Below the pieces are notes generated by a model, which saw only the letters and a list, made by a program, of their open reading frames with translations, ran no database searches and was not told the DNA's origin. Below are positions 53,061-60,999 of a stretch of 64,000 nucleotides of DNA, piece after piece. Position 1 is the stretch's first letter, and each line of letters starts with the position of its first letter. Source of the DNA: Pedobacter sp. N36a (GTDB lineage: Bacteria; Bacteroidota; Bacteroidia; Sphingobacteriales; Sphingobacteriaceae); contig NZ_JACSZW010000010.1 of NCBI RefSeq assembly GCF_014472395.1, positions 62,001 through 126,000 on the forward strand, in the 5' to 3' direction. The translations under genes and the position numbers were made by a program.

Positions 53061-53900
53061 ATGATGAATTCTTCTTTATATAGCTGTAAGGTAATGCACC
53101 ATCGACTGGCGCCTAAAAAGCACAGCTTTGGCTATAGCGTATACCTATTTTACCTGGATATTGAAGAGCTGCCCATGCTTGCCAAGAAACTACGCTGGCT
53201 AAGTGTCAATCGCTTTAACTTTTTCAATTTCCGGGATAAGGATCATTTACATTTGCCGGAAGAAAGTGCAGATCAGCACCAGGACTCCGCCCAGCATACA
53301 CATTCTGGTCAAGATAGAAACCTGCGGGATCAGCTTAGGAAATACCTGGATCAACACGGATTGGAGCTGGGAGCAGGCCGCGTTATGCTCCTCACTAATC
53401 TTGCCGTTCTGGGCTATAATTTTAATCCGGTATCATTTTACTTTTGCTTTGATGAGCTGGGAGATCCGTTTTGTGCGGTCGCAGAGATCAGTAACACATT
53501 CCGGGAGATGAAACTATTCCTGATTAAAAAAGAAGAAATGAAAGGGGAGCGGTTCCGGCAGCGGGTAGAAAAATATTTCTACGTATCTCCTTTTATCGAC
53601 CTGGATACGCTGTTCGACTTCGATCTGGCCATCCCGAATGAAAAATTAGTCATTCGTATTGATGATTATGATCAACAAGGGAATTGTTTTTTTCTTAGTA
53701 CACTGATGGGGGATAGAAAACCCTTAACCAACATCAACTTACTGCGTTATTTTTTCTCCATCCCCCTGATTCCACTTCAGGTGATGAGCCTGATTCATTG
53801 GCAGGCTTTTTTATTGTGGAGGAAGAAGTTCGCTTTTCATAAAAAGAAAGCAAACCAACATCTACAAAAAGACGTATATAAACCTTTAAAAACGAATTAA
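53061..53900 (+). CDS. DUF1365-family protein
   Basis: A 280-residue protein that starts with the DUF1365 signature SCKVMHHRLAPKKHSFGYSVYLFYLDIEEL (written here as SCKVMHHRLAPKKHSF and GYSVYLFYLDIEEL). LGYNFNPVSFYFCFD and EISNTFREMKLFLI are further conserved parts. Its biochemical role is not known to me, but the family is almost always adjacent to the FAD protein and CFA-type synthase seen here. It starts nine bases after the flavoprotein stop and ends two bases before the second methyltransferase. A TTG one codon before the ATG is possible. Confidence 0.85.
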   Translation: MMNSSLYSCKVMHHRLAPKKHSFGYSVYLFYLDIEELPMLAKKLRWLSVNRFNFFNFRDKDHLHLPEESADQHQDSAQHTHSGQDRNLRDQLRKYLDQHGLELGAGRVMLLTNLAVLGYNFNPVSFYFCFDELGDPFCAVAEISNTFREMKLFLIKKEEMKGERFRQRVEKYFYVSPFIDLDTLFDFDLAIPNEKLVIRIDDYDQQGNCFFLSTLMGDRKPLTNINLLRYFFSIPLIPLQVMSLIHWQAFLLWRKKFAFHKKKANQHLQKDVYKPLKTN

Positions 53901-53902
53901 AA

Positions 53903-55144
53903 ATGAGGTCGTCGCTTTCCATTACGCTATCTAAAGCTGGATTTTATGAGAAATTAGTCTTGAATGCCTTGTCCAAAATGACAAAAGGCAGTTTAAAGAT
54001 TACGTTACCAGATGCTCAGGAAATACAAATCGGGGAGGAGCAATCAGCTGTAAAAGCCAATATTCAAATTATAGACACAGCTTTTTTTAAGAACCTGATG
54101 CTCTATGGCGATATTGGTTTTGGCGAAGCCTATGTAGACGGTTTATGGGAAACAGACAGTATTACTAATGTCATCAAATGGGTATTACTCAATATTGAAA
54201 ATGCACCTTCCGTATCTGGTAGTCAGCATAAAACCTGGGCATTAAATGTATTTAAATGGTTAAATAGGGTATACCATAACAGCAGGTCAAATAGCATCTC
54301 TGGTTCTCAAAAAAATATTTCGGAACATTACGACCTGAATAATGACTTCTTTTCGCTGTTTCTTGATCCCTCAATGACCTATTCCAGTGGTTATTTTTAT
54401 AAAGAAGGATTGTCGCTGGCAGCAGCTCAGAATGCAAAATACCAGAGGCTTTGTACTCAGCTATGTTTAAAACCTACTGATCATGTGCTGGAAATTGGAA
54501 GTGGCTGGGGAGCTAATGCGATCTTCATGGCTAAAAATTACGGCTGTAAAGTCACCTCCGTAACTATTTCTAAGGAACAGCAGCATTGGGCAATGGAGCA
54601 GGTCAGCGCAGCTGGTTTATCGGATCTGATTACTATAGAAATCATGGATTATAGAGACCTTAAAGGGAGCTTCGATAAAATTGTTTCCATTGAAATGCTG
54701 GAAGCAGTAGGACATAATTATTATCAGGAGTATTTTAGTAAATGTAATGCGCTGCTAAAAGCTGATGGGATCCTTGCGATTCAGGTGATCACCAGCCCGG
54801 ACTCCAGGTATGATAGTCTGCGTAAGGGGGTAGACTGGATTCAGAAGCATATATTTCCAGGTTCATTATTGCCATCCGTAGCGAAAATAAATGAGGCCAT
54901 CAATAAGACCAGTAACCTGACAATGGTAGATTTAAAGGATTTGGGACTGGATTATGAACGGACACTGCAATTGTGGACGGAACAGTTTAACAGACACCGT
55001 CTGGCAGTAAAGGCGCTTGGCTTTGACGATCGGTTTATTCGGAAGTGGCAGTATTATTTTAATTATTGCGAAGCGGCTTTTGCAATGAGGAATATCAATG
55101 TGATGCAGATGGTGTATGTGAGGCCGAACAATATTACCAGATAG
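53903..55144 (+). CDS. cyclopropane-fatty-acid-synthase-like SAM methyltransferase 2
   Basis: A 413-residue protein with full CFA synthase layout: an N-terminal lipid-binding part (FGEAYVDGLWETDSI), then ISEHYDLNNDFFSLFLDPSMTYSSGYF (in parts: ISEHYDLNNDFF and LDPSMTYSSGYF), SAM motif HVLEIGSGWGANAIFMAKNY and IEMLEAVGHNYYQEYF. It is larger and clearly different from methyltransferase 1, so the operon holds two non-redundant enzymes. It closes the six-gene lipid operon. The hairpin at 55187-55261 follows. Confidence 0.9.
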   Translation: MRSSLSITLSKAGFYEKLVLNALSKMTKGSLKITLPDAQEIQIGEEQSAVKANIQIIDTAFFKNLMLYGDIGFGEAYVDGLWETDSITNVIKWVLLNIENAPSVSGSQHKTWALNVFKWLNRVYHNSRSNSISGSQKNISEHYDLNNDFFSLFLDPSMTYSSGYFYKEGLSLAAAQNAKYQRLCTQLCLKPTDHVLEIGSGWGANAIFMAKNYGCKVTSVTISKEQQHWAMEQVSAAGLSDLITIEIMDYRDLKGSFDKIVSIEMLEAVGHNYYQEYFSKCNALLKADGILAIQVITSPDSRYDSLRKGVDWIQKHIFPGSLLPSVAKINEAINKTSNLTMVDLKDLGLDYERTLQLWTEQFNRHRLAVKALGFDDRFIRKWQYYFNYCEAAFAMRNINVMQMVYVRPNNITR

Positions 55145-55186
55145 GATTCCTGGTGGAGATTAAAAAAGAATTTAAATTTCAAAATC

Positions 55187-55261
55187 TATATTGTTACTTT
55201 TAGACTGAAATCTTTTGCCCTGAAGAGGACAAAATTTTCTAGGTCTAAAAGTAACAATATA
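55187..55261. repeat. 19 bp perfect inverted repeat between convergent genes
   Basis: TATATTGTTACTTTTAGAC at 55187-55205 pairs perfectly with 55243-55261; the 37-base interior has weak pairing of its own (TTTTG/CAAAA). Further A-T pairs extend the arms after one unpaired base. The length and the large loop are unusual for a terminator, though the position after the lipid operon fits one. It might be a small mobile or REP-like element. Confidence 0.75.
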
Positions 55262-55293
55262 AATTTTTCAGGCATAAAACATGAGTGCCGAAT

Positions 55294-55716
55294 TTACTCT
55301 ACCGGAGTTAGGTATTGTGTATAGGAATAACCTTGTTCTCCATCGTCGGTTTTAATGAGCCACCATTGATCATTTTCTTTTCCAACAAGTGTTACAATTT
55401 CATGGCGGGCAGCTTTTCCAACGATGTCATCATTGGTACTTGGACCTTTACGGATGTTCAGGTTGGAGCTGTTGGTGGTTACCTTTAGCTTAGCGCCCTC
55501 AGGGATGCCAGCAACGCTATTAATGTTCATCACGAGGTCTCCTGAAGCATAATTTGGATCAAGACGTTCGTAAGAATCCCAAAGCTGTTGTTTTACAGCA
55601 CCACTAGTAGCGCCATCAATATATAACACACCATCCTGTTCACGAACATTTAGGTCGTTTACACCTGCGCTGGTTGCCGCATCAATAAGTTCTTTATATT
55701 TTTCTTGTAAAGCCAT
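55294..55716 (-). CDS. BON-like plus SH3b domain protein
   Basis: A 140-residue protein. The first 75 residues resemble a BON-type domain (LNVREQDGVLYIDGATSG), and the rest is a bacterial SH3 domain (NSSNLNIRKGPSTNDDIVG, WWLIKTDDGEQGYSYTQYL), which binds cell-wall peptides. No signal peptide is seen. It lies 17 bp downstream of the BON lipoprotein gene and has a strong Shine-Dalgarno, so it is probably expressed at a high level. Likely an envelope-stress-type protein. Confidence 0.8.
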   Translation of the reverse strand: MALQEKYKELIDAATSAGVNDLNVREQDGVLYIDGATSGAVKQQLWDSYERLDPNYASGDLVMNINSVAGIPEGAKLKVTTNSSNLNIRKGPSTNDDIVGKAARHEIVTLVGKENDQWWLIKTDDGEQGYSYTQYLTPVE

Positions 55717-55724
55717 TTTTCTGT

Positions 55725-55730
55725 CCTCCT
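55725..55730 (-). promoter_or_regulatory. canonical Shine-Dalgarno AGGAGG
   Basis: AGGAGG eight bases before the ATG at 55716. Such a perfect site is rare in Bacteroidota, where most genes, including the others here, lack one. It confirms the start codon. Confidence 0.7.
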
Positions 55731-55733
55731 GGA

Positions 55734-56225
55734 TTATTTAATCACCAATTGATTGTCTACCTTTTTAGGTTTCAAGGCATTCACTGCCATCATTAATTTT
55801 TGAAGGTCGGCTTTTTTAAGTTCTCCTTTTAAAGTAACCACACCATCGTTCACTGTTGCTGCAACCGTAGGGAAGTCTTTTGTAGCATCTTTTACTGCAA
55901 GTGCTAATGGGGTATCGGCAGTCACCTCAACTTTAGCGACTTCTATAGTTAGGTTATTCACTACAGATTTTACTCCTGGAACTGCTGCTGCAGCTTTTCC
56001 CAAAGCGTCTTTACTCGCTTCGTCTGTCACCTGCCCGGTAATTGTAACGACACCTTTGTCGACAGCAACACCTGAGGCAGATAAGTTAGGGCTCGACTGG
56101 ATTGCAGTTTCAACCGCGGTTTTTAGGTCAGCATCTTTCGGCGTGCTTTTACAACCGGCAATTGCAGTCACCATAAAGGCAGTCGCGATAACCAGAGCCA
56201 TCATTTTGCTCATTAGTTTTTTCAT
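55734..56225 (-). CDS. double-BON-domain lipoprotein
   Basis: A 163-residue lipoprotein from the ATG at 56225 (lipobox cysteine at residue 25, TAIAGC). Two BON domains follow: LKTAVETAIQSSPNLSASGV...VVTITGQVTDEASKDAL and DTPLALAVKDATKDFPTVAAT...VVTLKGELKKADL. BON domains bind membranes or osmotic-shock targets, as in OsmY. It is the first gene of a two-gene unit with the SH3 gene. An upstream TTG start at 56261 would lie before the signal sequence and is not favoured. Confidence 0.88.
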   Translation of the reverse strand: MKKLMSKMMALVIATAFMVTAIAGCKSTPKDADLKTAVETAIQSSPNLSASGVAVDKGVVTITGQVTDEASKDALGKAAAAVPGVKSVVNNLTIEVAKVEVTADTPLALAVKDATKDFPTVAATVNDGVVTLKGELKKADLQKLMMAVNALKPKKVDNQLVIK

Positions 56226-56666
56226 GTTTAGATAGGTTTTGTTTAAACTATTGTTGCTCAATCTGTTCTGTTAAGAATGTAGCTACAAGATAGCTAAATA
56301 ACTTAACGTCTGATGTTAAAAAAAGTTTAACAAAATTGTTTTTTAAACAGTGCCTGGAATTAAATTATTTGAAGAAAATCACTTGCAAATATATTTTCCC
56401 AATTTATTTAATGCGCTTAAATCAATGTTAAGAAAGAAAAAAAGCCCGCTGGCCTCACAAATTCCCCATCTCAAAAATCAACTTCTTAAAAATCACCTCC
56501 CTGCAATTTAATCTCCCCAAGTATTTTGACCATTAACAAAAAAAGCAAGCATGCTATGAGAAGACCTAGAAAATTTCACCCTTTTTCAGGGTGAAAGATT
56601 TCAGTCATCGAATAGTCTTGCTTGCTTTTTTAGAAGAGGGTTAAAGGATCGACCCTCCGCTCTATT
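56226..56666. other. gap between the BON and DEAD-box genes
   Basis: About 440 bp without a gene. The part next to the BON gene is AT-rich and should hold its promoter; the other end carries the structured 3' region at 56538-56631. Confidence 0.45.
56538..56631 (-). terminator. structured 3' end of the DEAD-box mRNA (terminator or small RNA)
   Basis: An outer stem AAAAAAGCAAGCA/TGCTTGCTTTTTT (with T-run on the minus strand) encloses a 68-base interior that contains a second perfect hairpin TTTCACCC/GGGTGAAA (56574-56596). The T-run makes it a terminator for the minus-strand helicase gene, but the double structure is larger than needed and might be a stable small RNA. Confidence 0.6.
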
Positions 56667-58034
56667 TTATCCTTTTGCAGCGCTGCCTTTAGAGCTCCAC
56701 CTGCGGCTGCCGCTGCTTGGTGTTCTTTTCGCTCCGCTCAGGTTAGGTTCGCGTTGACCGCCACCTTGCCCTTTACCGCCAGATGGTTTACCTCCACCAT
56801 TACCGCCTCTGCTATTGCCACCACGAGAACCACCACCACCACGTGAACCACCGCCACCTTTAGGTTTCTCAGTTGCTGCGCTCATCAGGCTTTGCCAGCT
56901 CATCGCGTAAGGATGATCTTCCGTTACCGGAATGCTTAGTGCAATTAATTTCTCAATATCTTTCAAAAAGTCTCTTTCTTCCGCATCGCAGAAAGAAAGC
57001 GCTGTTCCACTTAATCCCGCGCGACCGGTACGACCGATTCTGTGTACATAAGTTTCTGGAATGTTTGGCAATTCATAATTGATCACATGCGCCAATTCAT
57101 CCACATCAATACCACGTGCTGCGATATCTGTAGCCACAAGAATCCTCGTTGCTTTAGCTTTGAAATTAGTCAATGCCCTTTGTCTGGCATTTTGTGATTT
57201 ATTACCGTGAATCGCTTCTGCTTTAATTCCTACTTTGATCAGATCTTTAACGATACGGTCTGCACCATGTTTAGTTCTGGTAAAAACTAATGCTGTTTCA
57301 ATTGACTTATCTTGTAAAATGTGAATCAATAAGTTTTTCTTATCGTTCTTCGCTACGAAAAACATTTCTTGTTTGATCTTTTCAGCGGTAGAAGATACTG
57401 GAGTAACCTCTACTTTTAAAGGGTTTGTTAAGATCGTATCCGCAAGCTTTTGGATTTCCTGAGGCATGGTAGCCGAGAAAAACAAAGTCTGTCTTTTTAC
57501 AGGCAGCTTAGCAATTACTTTTTTAACATCATGAATGAATCCCATGTCCAGCATTCTGTCAGCCTCATCCAGTACGAAGATCTCAACGTCCTTCAGGTTG
57601 ATAAAACCCTGGTTCATTAAATCTAATAGTCTGCCTGGAGTGGCGATCAAAATGTCTACACCGCGGTTTAGCGCATCAGTTTGTGCTTTTTGGCCCACAC
57701 CACCGAAGATCACCAAATGACGAAGCGGTAAGTTTTTACCATACGCTTTAAAGCTCTCCTCAATCTGGATGGCCAATTCGCGTGTTGGTGTTAAAACCAA
57801 TGCTTTGATGTTCTTATGAACTTTAGTATTTGCGTGAGGCTTGCTCAGCAATTGAAGCATAGGAATTGCGAAAGCGGCAGTTTTACCTGTACCAGTTTGC
57901 GCGCAGCCTAATAAATCTCTGCCTTGAAGTATAGTTGGGATGGATTGTTCTTGTATTGGGGTAGGTTGTGTATAACCTTCTGTTTGGAGCGCTTTTAAAA
58001 TTGGCTCAATCAGGTTTAATTCTTCGAATAACAA
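56667..58034 (-). CDS. DEAD-box RNA helicase (RhlE-like)
   Basis: A 455-residue ATP-dependent RNA helicase with all motifs: Q-motif FEELNLIEPIL...PTPIQEQ, Walker A AQTGTGKT (45-52), PTRELA, TPGRLLDL, LDEADRMLDMGF, SAT, ARGIDV and HRIGRTGR. The C-terminal 60 residues are Gly/Arg/Ser-rich (RGGGGSRGGNSRGG), a basic RNA-binding tail typical of RhlE. It unwinds structured RNA in ribosome assembly or at low temperature. The start is a TTG at 58034, chosen because no in-frame ATG lies near and the family begins exactly here. Confidence 0.95.
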   Translation of the reverse strand: MLFEELNLIEPILKALQTEGYTQPTPIQEQSIPTILQGRDLLGCAQTGTGKTAAFAIPMLQLLSKPHANTKVHKNIKALVLTPTRELAIQIEESFKAYGKNLPLRHLVIFGGVGQKAQTDALNRGVDILIATPGRLLDLMNQGFINLKDVEIFVLDEADRMLDMGFIHDVKKVIAKLPVKRQTLFFSATMPQEIQKLADTILTNPLKVEVTPVSSTAEKIKQEMFFVAKNDKKNLLIHILQDKSIETALVFTRTKHGADRIVKDLIKVGIKAEAIHGNKSQNARQRALTNFKAKATRILVATDIAARGIDVDELAHVINYELPNIPETYVHRIGRTGRAGLSGTALSFCDAEERDFLKDIEKLIALSIPVTEDHPYAMSWQSLMSAATEKPKGGGGSRGGGGSRGGNSRGGNGGGKPSGGKGQGGGQREPNLSGAKRTPSSGSRRWSSKGSAAKG

Positions 58035-58085
58035 TGTGTTTGTCTTTTAATGTGTAATAATGAAACGAAAGAATATCGTTCAATG

Positions 58086-58093
58086 CAAAGATA
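58086..58093 (-). promoter_or_regulatory. -7 element (TATCTTTG) of the helicase gene
   Basis: Minus-strand TATCTTTG fits TAnnTTTG, 51 bp before the TTG start. No TTG at the standard -33 distance. It would give a leader of roughly 45 bases. Confidence 0.4.
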
Positions 58094-58144
58094 CGTATAA
58101 CTTTTGGCTTTTAGGTAATTCGCTTATTTATAGCTAAGTGTCTG

Positions 58145-59491
58145 TTAATTAGTTGGTTTATTTTCTTTGAAACGGCTAAAAAACAATAAGGCGAGCACGC
58201 AGAGTACAAAGCCAACGACTCCATTTAAGCGCAGTCCATAGTCCTGTCCGGGGTCTTTTCCATAGACTGTCAGCATGGCGAAAATAGCGATTCCGAGCGT
58301 CTGACCGAGTTTCACAAATAGGTATTTTACCGCAAAAAACATCCCTTCATGGTTTTCTCCCGTTTCTTCGGTGTCTTTCTGGGCGATGTCGGCAAGGATC
58401 GCATTGGGAAGGATACCTAATGCAGCCAGGGGGAAGGAAGCACAGCAAACCAGGATAGACATCTGCATGGTTGGCGAGAAAGGAAGTTTCCCCAGGAAAA
58501 ATATAGTTACAAATATCAGGCTGAGCACGCCAAAAGCAACGAGTACGAGTGGCTTCTTTCCGAATCTTTTAGCCCCATAATTGATGAAAGGGTAGAAGAC
58601 CAGTGACAGCAATACCATGATGCCCATAAACTTCCCGCCATCGGAATCTGGTAGACCCAATAATACGGTGACGAAGAACAGCAGTCCACTGGAAATGATG
58701 CTCAATGCGATGTAATAGCTGAAATCTGAAATCAGGTAATATTTGAAATTTGAATTCCTGAATGTGTTTTTTATAGCCGGTAGCAGGGCGATATGTGTGG
58801 GCTTGGCATTGGTATATTCTTTTTCATTAATAAAGATAATGGGTAGGATCATGACCAGTCCGGAAAAAATACTGAGAGCCCAGATGGTATACTGCAAGGC
58901 TTCGGCACGTCCGGTTAGTGGAAAAAATTGCTGGATCAGGTCGGCATAATTATTACATAAAGCGGCCAGAATCATGCCCAATACAAACCCAATCTGCTGA
59001 TAGGTAGAAAGCCTTACTTTCTGATCTGCACTATTGGTCAGCTCTGCCAGTAAAGCATTGTATGGAATGATATAAGTGGTGACCGAAATGAAAAAACCAG
59101 CCAATACAAAGGTCAGCCACCAGGCATTGGTAATGCTTTCGCCCCTCACCAATGGGTAGAAAACCAGGGCACAAAAAATAACCGCGGGTACAATCGCGTA
59201 CTTCATGATCGGAATTCTCCGGCCTTTAGGATTGGTACTGGCATCACTTACAGCAGCAATAAAAGGATCGTACAACGCGTCAAATAACCTGCCGGAGGCT
59301 GCAATGAGCGATAAAATATTGAAAGCTCCGAATACCAATAATTGCGGCACCAGTGGATACAATCCGGAATTATTTGGCGGCAAATAAAAGTAAGGCAGCA
59401 TCACAATGATTAGATTGGTCATGATGCTCCAGCCCATCATTCCGGCAGCGTAGGCTATTTCTTTTCTGAATGGCAGTGGTTTTATCGGCAT
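58145..59491 (-). CDS. MFS transporter of the GPH (MelB-like sugar:cation symporter) family
   Basis: A 448-residue inner-membrane transporter with about 12 hydrophobic segments. LFDALYDPFIAAVSDASTNPKGRRIPIMK (in parts: LFDALYDPFIAAVSD and GRRIPIMK) is the GPH/MFS_2 signature (the D-P-x-G/A-x-x-S/D region after helix 2), and PFINYGAKRFGKKP marks the middle loop. GPH proteins carry sugars or glycosides with Na+ or H+. It lies 38 bp after the amino-acid permease gene on the same strand, so both are likely in one transcript. Substrate unknown. Confidence 0.88.
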   Translation of the reverse strand: MPIKPLPFRKEIAYAAGMMGWSIMTNLIIVMLPYFYLPPNNSGLYPLVPQLLVFGAFNILSLIAASGRLFDALYDPFIAAVSDASTNPKGRRIPIMKYAIVPAVIFCALVFYPLVRGESITNAWWLTFVLAGFFISVTTYIIPYNALLAELTNSADQKVRLSTYQQIGFVLGMILAALCNNYADLIQQFFPLTGRAEALQYTIWALSIFSGLVMILPIIFINEKEYTNAKPTHIALLPAIKNTFRNSNFKYYLISDFSYYIALSIISSGLLFFVTVLLGLPDSDGGKFMGIMVLLSLVFYPFINYGAKRFGKKPLVLVAFGVLSLIFVTIFFLGKLPFSPTMQMSILVCCASFPLAALGILPNAILADIAQKDTEETGENHEGMFFAVKYLFVKLGQTLGIAIFAMLTVYGKDPGQDYGLRLNGVVGFVLCVLALLFFSRFKENKPTN

Positions 59492-59529
59492 ATTCTTTAA
59501 TTGGGGTACTGGTCTGTTGTGGAGCTTAA

Positions 59530-60888
59530 CTAGGTTTTATTGTTCCTTTTCCGGAGAGAGGTATTGACAAAATAGAGCAGAATAAATCCGGCAAAAATCA
59601 GCAGGCCATTTCTGCCGGCTTCTTTATCACTAAAATAGATACTGAAGCCTACAAAAGAATAGGCCGCAATAAAAATCAATGGAAGCAACGGATAAAGTTT
59701 CATGCTGTAAATGATGTTCTTGTCTAAATGGGCAGTTTTTTTCCTCAGAAAAAAGATGGTTGCCGCAGAGGTTGCCATCCCGATACAGTCTAAAAATATC
59801 GTATAATTTAAAATTTTATCGAAGGTTTGTGCATAGAACAGCGTGAAAATGGAGATCACAGAAAATACGCTGAGGCTCACAAACATCACGTCATTCTTTT
59901 TGCTCTTTTTACTGAAGACAGCAGGTAGGGCTCTTTCTTCGCCCATGGCAAACATCACCCTTGGGTTGCTCAATAAATTCACATTCACATAACCCAATAC
60001 AGAAAAATAAACCAGGCAGGAGAGGATGGTGAAGCCCATTGGGCCGAATAGTTTTCCGGCAAGGATTGCCGCAATGCTTTCCGCAGTTTTCAATTGTTCA
60101 AAACCGATGACTTTCACGTAAGCATAATTGATGGCCATATACAACAAAATAATAATGGCAAGGCCGATCATAATGGCGCGGGGAATCACCTTGCTGGGTT
60201 CTTTCGTTTCGCCCCCGAAGTTGATGCTTTGCTGGTAGCCTCCAAAAGTAAAAGAGATCGCAATCAGGCAAACGCCGAGTGCTTTTCCATAATCCATCCA
60301 ATCAGGCGCAACACCGGTGATGGTTTTAAATTCTGGTAAGCTATTGCTGATATTTGTGGCCCCAGGACCGGTAAAGATGGCGCAGATCAAGATCAGCACC
60401 ATACCTATTTTCACCATAGACAATACATTCTGTGTCTTTGAACTCACTTTTAAACCAAATAAATTGAGCAGGTAAAACAAGAAAATGGTCACTGCAGCAA
60501 TCACAATCCTATAAAATTCTGTTTGCAATTCTATGGGAAGAATGATCTTACTAAAATATTCAGCACCGATCAGGGAAACGCCGGCAACGGAGGCGGCATT
60601 AGAAACCACAATGATACAATTGATGGCAAAGGCAATAGAAGGATGGTAAAAAGCAGAGAAAATCTTGTAATAACCGCCGGTAACGGGAAATCTGGAGCCA
60701 ATTTCGGCATAAGTCAATGCGCCGCAAAGGGCAACAAGTCCACCAATGACCCATGCAGAGAAAAACAACTTTGGAACCTGTGCCGCTGCAGCCACATTTA
60801 CCGGTGTTCGGAAGATGCCCATCCCGATCACCAAGCTAATCACAATCATAGATAAGTCGAAGAGAGAGAGCTGTTTCTTCTCAGGCAT
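59530..60888 (-). CDS. APC-family amino acid permease
   Basis: A 452-residue protein with 12 predicted membrane helices. The start LSLFDLSMIVISLVIGMGIF, AALTYAEIGSRFPVTGGYY (here GALTYAEIGSRFPVTGGYY) and FGGYQQSINFGGETKEPSKV are typical of the amino acid-polyamine-organocation family, LAT/serine-threonine exchanger type. Ion- or exchange-driven amino acid uptake at the inner membrane. First gene of a likely two-gene unit with the MFS gene, divergent from parE. Confidence 0.9.
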   Translation of the reverse strand: MPEKKQLSLFDLSMIVISLVIGMGIFRTPVNVAAAAQVPKLFFSAWVIGGLVALCGALTYAEIGSRFPVTGGYYKIFSAFYHPSIAFAINCIIVVSNAASVAGVSLIGAEYFSKIILPIELQTEFYRIVIAAVTIFLFYLLNLFGLKVSSKTQNVLSMVKIGMVLILICAIFTGPGATNISNSLPEFKTITGVAPDWMDYGKALGVCLIAISFTFGGYQQSINFGGETKEPSKVIPRAIMIGLAIIILLYMAINYAYVKVIGFEQLKTAESIAAILAGKLFGPMGFTILSCLVYFSVLGYVNVNLLSNPRVMFAMGEERALPAVFSKKSKKNDVMFVSLSVFSVISIFTLFYAQTFDKILNYTIFLDCIGMATSAATIFFLRKKTAHLDKNIIYSMKLYPLLPLIFIAAYSFVGFSIYFSDKEAGRNGLLIFAGFILLYFVNTSLRKRNNKT

Positions 60889-60913
60889 AAGGGATTTGTT
60901 TTATTCCTTGAAT

Positions 60914-60931
60914 ATACACGAAAATGTGTAT
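60914..60931. promoter_or_regulatory. inverted repeat ATACAC-N6-GTGTAT between permease and parE
   Basis: A 6 bp perfect dyad with a six-base centre, 26 bp upstream of the permease start and 69 bp upstream of parE. A similar dyad lies before SusC 3 (37631-37654). Possible operator. Confidence 0.35.
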
Positions 60932-60948
60932 TTGTTGAAACTTTGATG

Positions 60949-60978
60949 TTGATTCCCCGGCATATTACCTTAAATTTG
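60949..60978 (+). promoter_or_regulatory. promoter of parE
   Basis: TTG (60949-60951), 19 bases, TAAATTTG (60971-60978): a complete match to the Bacteroidota TTG-N19-TAnnTTTG promoter. Predicted start about 17 bases before the ATG. Confidence 0.75.
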
Positions 60979-60999
60979 TAATTCTACTCAAATTACATC

